From contig JASHRR010000370.1 in NCBI GenBank assembly GCA_030037185.1, positions 1 to 11,273 on the forward strand: a DNA stretch of 11,273 nucleotides, in the 5' to 3' direction. The notes under the pieces are model-generated. The model saw only the letters and a list, made by a program, of their open reading frames with translations, searched no databases and was not told the origin of the DNA. Each line of letters begins with the position of its first letter. Position 1 is the stretch's first letter. Below are positions 6,009 to 11,273 of this stretch, piece after piece. This DNA is from Xanthobacteraceae bacterium (GTDB lineage: Bacteria; Pseudomonadota; Alphaproteobacteria; Rhizobiales; Xanthobacteraceae). The translations under genes were made by a program, and so were the position numbers.

Positions 6009-7658
6009 ATGACGCAGGATGCCACGAAAACTCCGGTGCTGATTGTTGGCGGCGGACCGGTGGGCTTGGCGATGGCAGGCGATCTGGGCTGGCGCGGCAT
6101 CGGCTGCACGCTGATCGAGAAGACCGACGGCCGCATTACCCAGCCGCGCATGGACATGGTCCATGTCCGCACCATGGAATTCTGCCGGCGCTGGGGCATC
6201 GTGCCGTGGGTAGAGAGCGCCGGCTACAACCGCGACTATCCGCAGGACAATGCCTGGGTGACGAGCCTCGTCGGCGGCCATGAGCTCGGCCGCGAGCCGT
6301 TCCCGACGCCGCGCCAGGAAAAGCCGCCGCCACAGAGCCCGCAGAAACGCGAGCGCTGTCCGCAGAATTTCTTCGACCCCGTGCTGGCACGGTTCGCCGG
6401 CACTTTCTCTCACGTGAGCCGCCGCTATCGCACCGAGCTCGTGGACTTCGCCGAGTGCGAACACGGCGTCACCGCAACGGTGGTGGACTATGCGAGCAGC
6501 AAAACTGCCCGCATCGAAGCGCGCTACCTTGTCGCTTGCGATGGGGCCGCAAGCTCCATTCGCGAGCGGCTCGGCATCGGCCTCAAGGGCAACCCTGTCC
6601 TGACATACACCACCAACGCCATCTTCCGCTGCGAAGGCCTAGAGAAGTTGCACCGCGTCCCCCCCGCCTATCGCTTCATCTTTATCGGCCCGGAGGGCAC
6701 GTTCGCGACCCTTGTTGCCATCGACGGCCGGGACCACTGGCGCTTTTCCTTCGTCGGCAGTCGCGAGCACCGCGAGCTCGGCGAGGCCGAATTGCGTGCG
6801 GCCATCGAACGGGCGGTCGGCTGCCGGTTCGATTTCGAGATTACGTCGGTGATGCCATGGACGCGCCGGGAGCTGATTGCCGACAGCTACGGCACCGCGC
6901 GGGTGCTGCTGGCGGGCGATTCGGCGCACCAACTATCGCCAACCGGGGGGTTCGGCATGAACACCGGCATCCAGGAGGCGGTAGACCTGTCCTGGAAGCT
7001 TGCGGCGTGCCTAGAAGGCTGGGGCGGCGAGGCCCTGATTGCTTCCTACGAACGCGAACGCCGTCCGGTCGCCGCACGCAACATTGCCGAGGCAGCCGGT
7101 AATTTAGCCCGCATGCTGTCGCCGCGCCAGCAGCGTCCGCCGCCGGAGATTTTTCTTCCCGGTGCTGCCGGCAATGCAGCTCGGTACGATTTCGGAACGC
7201 GGTTCACCGAAACGATGCGGCGCGAATGGTTCACGCTCGGCATCCAGCTCGGCTATCGATATGAGCACTCGCCGATCTGCATTCCCGACGGCACGCCGGC
7301 GCCACCCGATGAGACCGAGACCTATACGCCGACCGCGCGTCCGGGCCATCGCGCGCCGCATGGGTGGCTGGGGCCGCTCCGCTCGACGCTCGACCTGTTC
7401 GGACGGGGCTTTACGCTCCTGCGTTTCGGTGCGAAGCGCCTCGACACGCGCGCACTCGAACAGGCCGCGGCGGACCGTGCCGTCCCGCTGCACAGCTGCG
7501 ACGTAGACGATCCGGCGGTCCAGGCGCTCTATGAGCGACGCCTCGTGCTGGTGCGGCCCGATGGTCATGTCGCCTGGCGCGGCGATGAGGTGCCGGCCAA
7601 TCCGCACGAGGTGATCGACAAGGTGCGTGGGGCCGGGGGACAGGTTGCCAGTTGCTAG
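6009..7658 (+). CDS. FAD-dependent aromatic hydroxylase (PheA/TfdB/MhpA type)
   Basis: This 549-residue cytoplasmic class A flavoprotein monooxygenase would insert one oxygen atom from O2 into a phenolic or activated ring, using NAD(P)H. It shows the Rossmann motif G14-G-G16-P-V-G19, the DG motif in ACDGAASSIR (D178-G179) and the GD motif in LLAGDSAHQLSPTGGFGMN (G303-D304), in the normal order and spacing. PRMDMVHVRTMEF after the first motif is typical of the phenol-hydroxylase-like branch. The C-terminal ~130 residues, with VLVRPDGHVAWRGD near the end, match the thioredoxin-like domain of PheA/TfdB-type enzymes. The start at 6009 places the FAD motif near the N-terminus. The ribosome site is weak (AAGGA about 14 bases upstream), and the frame is open far upstream only because it shadows the opposite Bug gene. 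The family is clear; the substrate is unknown. Confidence 0.92.
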   Translation: MTQDATKTPVLIVGGGPVGLAMAGDLGWRGIGCTLIEKTDGRITQPRMDMVHVRTMEFCRRWGIVPWVESAGYNRDYPQDNAWVTSLVGGHELGREPFPTPRQEKPPPQSPQKRERCPQNFFDPVLARFAGTFSHVSRRYRTELVDFAECEHGVTATVVDYASSKTARIEARYLVACDGAASSIRERLGIGLKGNPVLTYTTNAIFRCEGLEKLHRVPPAYRFIFIGPEGTFATLVAIDGRDHWRFSFVGSREHRELGEAELRAAIERAVGCRFDFEITSVMPWTRRELIADSYGTARVLLAGDSAHQLSPTGGFGMNTGIQEAVDLSWKLAACLEGWGGEALIASYERERRPVAARNIAEAAGNLARMLSPRQQRPPPEIFLPGAAGNAARYDFGTRFTETMRREWFTLGIQLGYRYEHSPICIPDGTPAPPDETETYTPTARPGHRAPHGWLGPLRSTLDLFGRGFTLLRFGAKRLDTRALEQAAADRAVPLHSCDVDDPAVQALYERRLVLVRPDGHVAWRGDEVPANPHEVIDKVRGAGGQVASC

Positions 7659-7714
7659 AAACAGCCCCACAATTGCCGAGCGTGACACCAGGGCGCCGGG
7701 AGCTGCCATTAAAC

Positions 7715-7726
7715 AACAGGCCTGTT
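7715..7726. promoter_or_regulatory. 12-bp perfect palindrome, candidate operator
   Basis: AACAGGCCTGTT is a perfect 12-bp palindrome, with two further matching flanking pairs after one mismatch (AA at 7712-7713 with TT at 7728-7729). It lies 83 bases before the ATG of the molybdenum hydroxylase gene and 56 bases after the monooxygenase stop. Position and symmetry suit a dimeric repressor or activator site. No matching copy was noticed upstream of the other genes. Confidence 0.3.
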
Positions 7727-7809
7727 ATTAGGAGCGCGGCTCACGCCTCGTTGGTTGCCTGGTCTGCGCGCTTTGATTGACCTTAAATCCAGGGTCCTGC
7801 CTCACCGTC

Positions 7810-10167
7810 ATGCCTGCAATCATCGGACAAGCGCTGACCCGCAAAGAGGACGCAAGGCTCCTTACCGGCAGCGGTCGCTATGGGGATGATTTCAGCTTGC
7901 CGAACCAAGCCTATGCGGTGTTCGTACGCTCGCCGTACGCCCACGCCCGCATTCGCTCGGTCGACACAAGCGTGGCGCGCGGGATGCCGGGCATTCTTGC
8001 GGTGCTGACCGGCTTTGACGCGAATGCCGATGGGCTGGCGCCGATCCCGCACACGCCGATTTCGCTCGGGCCGCCGGCTGATATAGCGTTGAAGAATCGT
8101 GACGGAACGCCGCCCGGCTTTGCGCCGCACCCGCTGCTCGCCACGGATCGCGCGCGCTACGTCGGCGAACAGGTGGCGATGGTGGTTGCCGAAACGGTCG
8201 ATGCAGCACGCGACGCCGTCGAGCACGTAATGATCGATTACGCGCCGCTGGCTGCGGTGGTCGGCGGCGTTGCGGCGGCTGAGCCCGACGCCATCCAACT
8301 GTACGACGATATCGCCAACGTGTGCATTGACGCGGATGTGGGCGATGCCGCGGCAACAGCCGCTGCGTTCGCACAGGCCGCCCATATCGTCAACCTCGAT
8401 ACTTGGGTCCATCGGGTCACCGGCGTCCCGCTCGACGCCCGGGCGGCGGTCGGCGCCTATGACGTGGACAGCGGGCGCTACACGCTCTTTGCCGGCAGCG
8501 GCGGTGTGGTGCGCCAGAAACGGGAGCTTGCCGGGGTGCTTCGCGTTCCGGAAGCGGCGGTGCGCGTCGTTTCTGGCGATGTCGGCGGCAACTACGGCAC
8601 TCGCAACGCCTTCTATCCGGAATTCGCGCTCGTCGTGTGGGCGGCGAAACGTATTGGCCGACCGGTCAAATGGACCTGTGAGCGAGGCGAAGCGTTCGCC
8701 AGCGACTATCAAGGCCGCGACCAGGCTATCCGGGCCGAGCTCGCACTCGACGCCACGGGCCGTTTCCTGGCCCTGCGCGGATCGGTGATCTGCAACGCCG
8801 GCGCGCACAGCGTGATGTACGTGCCGCTGGTCAAATGCACCGAGTTGCTGACTTCCGTATATCGCGTGCCGGTAGCGGCTATCCGCGCCCGCGCGGTGCT
8901 CAGTACCACGCCGCCGACCACTCCTTACCGCAGCGCCGGCCGTCCCGAGGCGATGTTCGTGATGGAGCGGCTCATTGACATCGCCGCCCGCCAGTTCGGC
9001 TTTGAGCGGATCGAGCTGAGACGAGCGAACCTCGTTCCGGCCTCCGCGCAGCCCTATGCCAACCCGCTCGGCATGACCTACGACAGCGGTGATTACGAGC
9101 GCAGCATGAATCGCGCGCTCGCCCTCGCCGACTGGAAAGGCTTCTCCGAGCGCCGCCGCCAGGCCGTACACCGCGGCCGGCTGCGCGGGATCGGACTTGC
9201 CAATTACATCGAGGCAACCAGCGGCTCACCGCGAGAATATGCCCGGATTACGGTTGAACCGGAGCGCGCTGTCGAAGTGGTCGTCGGTACGCTCTCAAGC
9301 GGTCAAGGCCACGAAACAAGCTTCGCGCAATGTGTGGCCGAGTGGCTGGGCGTACCGATAGAGGGCGTGCGCCTGGTCCAGGGTGACACCGATATTGTGC
9401 CGGTCGGCGGCGGGTCGCATTCCGGCCGGTCGATGCGCATGGCGAGCATTGTCATGGCACGGGCATCGGAGTTGATTATCGCCAAGGCGAGCAAGCTCGC
9501 CGCTCACGTCCTTGAGACCGACGTCACGGACATTGAGTTCGTCGATGGACAATTCAAGGTGAGGGGTACTGATCGCTCGGTCGGTTTGTTTGAAGTTGCA
9601 GCTGCCGCTCGCGAACGGAATGATTTGCCCGAAGACCTGCGCGGCCCGCTCTGGGCGGAATGCGACCAGACAATCCGAATGGCCGCTTTCCCATTCGGCA
9701 GTCACGTCTGCGAGGTTGAGATCGACCCCGAGACTGGCTTGGTCGAAATCGTATCATACACGGCGGTCGATGACGTAGGTCGCGCGGTCAATCCACTTAT
9801 TCTGCATGGGCAGACTCACGGCGCGATCGTTCAGGGTGTGGGACAGGCGCTATGGGAGCAATGCAGCTATGAATCCGAAAGCGGACAACTGCTGTCGGGA
9901 TCGTTCATGGATTATGCGATGCCACGCGCGTCCATGCTGCCGTCCTTTATCACCGAGTTGAGTGAGACACATGCGCCGGGCAATACGCTTGGCGTGCGCG
10001 CCGGTGGCGAAGGCGGTACCACGCCGAGCCTTGCCGTCGTCGTGAATGCGATCGTTGATGCCCTGGCCGGCTACGGGGTTGTGCATTTTGAGATGCCGGT
10101 AACATCGGAGCGTGTCTGGCGCGCGATTCGGCAATCGACCCGAAATAGCGCGCCGCCTGAAGCCTGA
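7810..10167 (+). CDS. Xanthine dehydrogenase/CoxL-family molybdopterin-binding large subunit
   Basis: The 785-residue product is the molybdenum-cofactor subunit of a molybdenum hydroxylase, the class that hydroxylates N-heteroaromatics, aldehydes or aromatic acids with water. The N-terminal a/b hammerhead domain (GQALTRKEDARLLTGSGRY to about residue 160) is followed by the two Moco-binding domains. The active-site loop is PYRSAGRPE (372-380), related to the AYRGAGR of form II CoxL-like enzymes and not the Cys-containing loop of true CO dehydrogenase. The catalytic Glu is retained as E734 in AGGEGGT. Other motifs are changed: GGNYG (259-263) for GGGFG, PLDAR for MEPR, and Gly at 231 where a conserved Gln is expected. 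The ATG at 7810 starts exactly at the family N-terminus; its ribosome site is weak, and a TTG at 7777 is the longer alternative. No 2Fe-2S or FAD subunit gene is adjacent, so electron acceptors must be encoded elsewhere or be unusual. Confidence 0.92.
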   Translation: MPAIIGQALTRKEDARLLTGSGRYGDDFSLPNQAYAVFVRSPYAHARIRSVDTSVARGMPGILAVLTGFDANADGLAPIPHTPISLGPPADIALKNRDGTPPGFAPHPLLATDRARYVGEQVAMVVAETVDAARDAVEHVMIDYAPLAAVVGGVAAAEPDAIQLYDDIANVCIDADVGDAAATAAAFAQAAHIVNLDTWVHRVTGVPLDARAAVGAYDVDSGRYTLFAGSGGVVRQKRELAGVLRVPEAAVRVVSGDVGGNYGTRNAFYPEFALVVWAAKRIGRPVKWTCERGEAFASDYQGRDQAIRAELALDATGRFLALRGSVICNAGAHSVMYVPLVKCTELLTSVYRVPVAAIRARAVLSTTPPTTPYRSAGRPEAMFVMERLIDIAARQFGFERIELRRANLVPASAQPYANPLGMTYDSGDYERSMNRALALADWKGFSERRRQAVHRGRLRGIGLANYIEATSGSPREYARITVEPERAVEVVVGTLSSGQGHETSFAQCVAEWLGVPIEGVRLVQGDTDIVPVGGGSHSGRSMRMASIVMARASELIIAKASKLAAHVLETDVTDIEFVDGQFKVRGTDRSVGLFEVAAAARERNDLPEDLRGPLWAECDQTIRMAAFPFGSHVCEVEIDPETGLVEIVSYTAVDDVGRAVNPLILHGQTHGAIVQGVGQALWEQCSYESESGQLLSGSFMDYAMPRASMLPSFITELSETHAPGNTLGVRAGGEGGTTPSLAVVVNAIVDALAGYGVVHFEMPVTSERVWRAIRQSTRNSAPPEA

Positions 10168-10397
10168 TAGGCTCCACCAACCGCATCGTTTTCGCACCCG
10201 TCAATGCTCTAGGGTTGTCGTTGGTCTTGCGTGCCGTGTCACGGCGCCAATTGGCACCAAGTCCGACGGATCGCGAAGAACCCTGCGTCCATGTCCCATT
10301 TGTCGTGGCGAAGGCGGAGAATTCCGCAGTATGTCACGTTAGGTGCTCCCCTTCCGCGCCGTCGGGCGGCAGGCGGCGCCGCCGGGGTGCATGAGGG

Positions 10398-10404
10398 AGA
10401 AGGA
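10398..10404 (+). promoter_or_regulatory. Ribosome binding site of the membrane-anchored protein
   Basis: AGAAGGA at 10398-10404 lies 8 bases before the ATG at 10413. It is a strong site that supports translation of this otherwise unrecognised gene. Confidence 0.65.
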
Positions 10405-10412
10405 CGTGAACT

Positions 10413-11069
10413 ATGTCGCAAAAAGATGAGATTGAGTCCACTCTAGTGGCCGCCTCATTTATAATAATTCCATTGCTCCTTATCGCCATTTTCTTCGCAG
10501 CCGCTTATCACGGCACGTTGTATGTGACTGGCTCGCAGTTCTACGAAGCATGCTCGGAACGCCAGGCTAAAGCCCGCGCGCTCGGAGCCCTCGAAAAGCC
10601 TCAAGCAAGCAATCCGGACCAGGCAGCGCTCTGGACTCAATGTACCCCCATAACAGCTCGCACGATGCGGGACACAGGAATGTTTTTTAGTTCTTCTGCG
10701 GAAAATGCGCCCCCAGAAATGAAGGCGCTGATAGGGTACTGCCCTGATCGCTATGCCGATGTTCCGGCATTTCTGGAAAACCTCTACATTATGGCGATAA
10801 ACTCGATAGAAATGGCTGGCGGCCCATCGTTAATCGACCGCGTGGCTCCCGCAGAATGGCTGATAGAGCGGGTCGTGAGACAGCGCTGGCCGCGGTGCAA
10901 AGACGCCGCGCGGACCTATTGGGCCAAGCGTCAAAAACCTGCCGGCGGCGGCGCCGACCCATTGACTGAGCCCGCGATGCCGTCCGACGCTCCCCGCGAC
11001 ACCTTAATCCAAAGATTGCGTCCGAACGGTATCGATCCGACCGGACTCCAGACCATAACGGCTGCGTAA
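10413..11069 (+). CDS. Hypothetical membrane-anchored protein
   Basis: I do not recognise this 218-residue protein. A hydrophobic segment at residues 11-31 (VAASFIIIPLLLIAIFFAAA) should act as an uncleaved N-terminal anchor, with the remaining ~185 residues probably in the periplasm. That part has four cysteines (C47, C77, C110, C162), which could form two disulfides, and a Pro/Ala/Asp-rich tail from about residue 173. No enzymatic motif, haem site or lipobox is visible. The coding sequence has more A/T-rich codons (for example around 10457-10500 and 10680-10700) than the molybdenum hydroxylase gene upstream, which may mean a different origin. It stands alone, 245 bp after the previous gene. 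A strong ribosome binding site and a coherent topology make it a real gene; its function is unknown and a tie to the catabolic genes is not shown. Confidence 0.75.
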   Translation: MSQKDEIESTLVAASFIIIPLLLIAIFFAAAYHGTLYVTGSQFYEACSERQAKARALGALEKPQASNPDQAALWTQCTPITARTMRDTGMFFSSSAENAPPEMKALIGYCPDRYADVPAFLENLYIMAINSIEMAGGPSLIDRVAPAEWLIERVVRQRWPRCKDAARTYWAKRQKPAGGGADPLTEPAMPSDAPRDTLIQRLRPNGIDPTGLQTITAA

Positions 11070-11273
11070 AGGGCTGATACCGCTTCCATAGCTGCTTGAA
11101 TCGCTTTGAGTTGCTGGAATCGTTGGAGTTTTCGGTGTTTTTCTGTGGCGCGCTCGATCGCAATATGGTTCGCTTTGACTTATCTGATTCGGGGGACGGC
11201 GGATGGTCAAGTGCACCAAAAGGCAAATCCGGAAACTGAAAACAGCGCTGCACTGGAAAATCCCTACGGCGCA
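11070..11273. other. Right-edge non-coding region
   Basis: I see no gene start that runs off the window. A short imperfect direct repeat (GAATCGCTTTGAGTT at 11099-11113, then GAATCGTTGGAGTT a few bases on) is the only structure. A small reading frame from the ATG at 11165 closes after about two dozen codons and has no recognisable content. Minus-strand frames here run into the preceding gene and look like shadows. Confidence 0.4.

Noticed and set aside
7783..9171. Very long minus-strand open frame (462 codons)
   Set aside because: It is antisense to the Mo hydroxylase gene in GC-rich DNA. Its composition, rich in Arg, His and Gly, is that of a mirror frame.
10372..10383. GGCGGCGCCGCC palindrome before the hypothetical gene
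   Set aside because: It is self-complementary without a loop, within a GC-rich repeat-like stretch; likely a composition effect.
11165..11239. Short frame starting MVRFDLSD, like the N-terminus of some IS transposases
   Set aside because: Similarity stops after about eight residues and the frame closes after about two dozen codons; too little to call a mobile element remnant.
10789..11253. Minus-strand frame of 154 codons at the right edge
   Set aside because: It overlaps the membrane-anchored protein gene antisense, lacks a supported ribosome site, and shows no domain.

Overview
The window looks like a high-GC proteobacterial chromosome segment. An alphaproteobacterium of the Bradyrhizobium/Rhodopseudomonas/Xanthobacter type is the best guess, from the codon bias, the Tat-type Bug solute receptor and the mix of UbiD, MmgE/PrpD, flavoprotein hydroxylase and CoxL-type genes. 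This placement is an inference, because there is no rRNA or phylogenetic marker in the window. No tRNA, rRNA, CRISPR array or convincing insertion sequence was seen.

Layout from left to right: (1) 165-650 (+), a small exported c-type cytochrome with one CXXCH near its C-terminus. (2) 651-1131, a long gap with hairpins but no credible gene. (3) 1132-2742 (+), a UbiD-family decarboxylase that would use prenylated FMN. (4) 2743-3127, a second long gap, possibly a decayed coding remnant. (5) 3128-4672 (+), an MmgE/PrpD-family enzyme. (6) 4786-5763 (-), a Tat-exported Bug/TctC-type periplasmic solute-binding protein, convergent with the MmgE/PrpD gene and divergent from the next. (7) 6009-7658 (+), an FAD-dependent aromatic hydroxylase of the PheA/TfdB/MhpA type. 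(8) 7810-10167 (+), a molybdenum hydroxylase large subunit (xanthine dehydrogenase/CoxL superfamily) without adjacent FAD or 2Fe-2S subunits. (9) 10413-11069 (+), an unrecognised membrane-anchored protein with four cysteines and visibly more A/T-rich stretches.

Genes 3 to 8 together look like a catabolic locus for an aromatic or N-heteroaromatic carboxylate. The Bug protein would capture the acid in the periplasm. The Mo enzyme and the flavin monooxygenase would hydroxylate the ring. The UbiD protein would remove (or add) a carboxylate, and the MmgE/PrpD enzyme would act on a carboxylated intermediate downstream. The substrate cannot be read from the sequence. The genes are not tightly packed (gaps of about 110-385 bp, one gene reversed), so several transcripts are likely. 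No regulator, transporter membrane subunit, prFMN synthase (UbiX) or ring-cleavage enzyme is present in the window.

The most interesting points are that three enzymes have lost or changed positions normally conserved in their families while keeping others: UbiD (Asp where a metal-ligand His is expected), MmgE/PrpD (Gln where the HPS-motif His is expected) and the Mo hydroxylase (several pocket motifs altered, catalytic Glu kept). This suggests a specialised, perhaps undescribed, pathway. All alignments behind these statements were made by eye from memory of the families.
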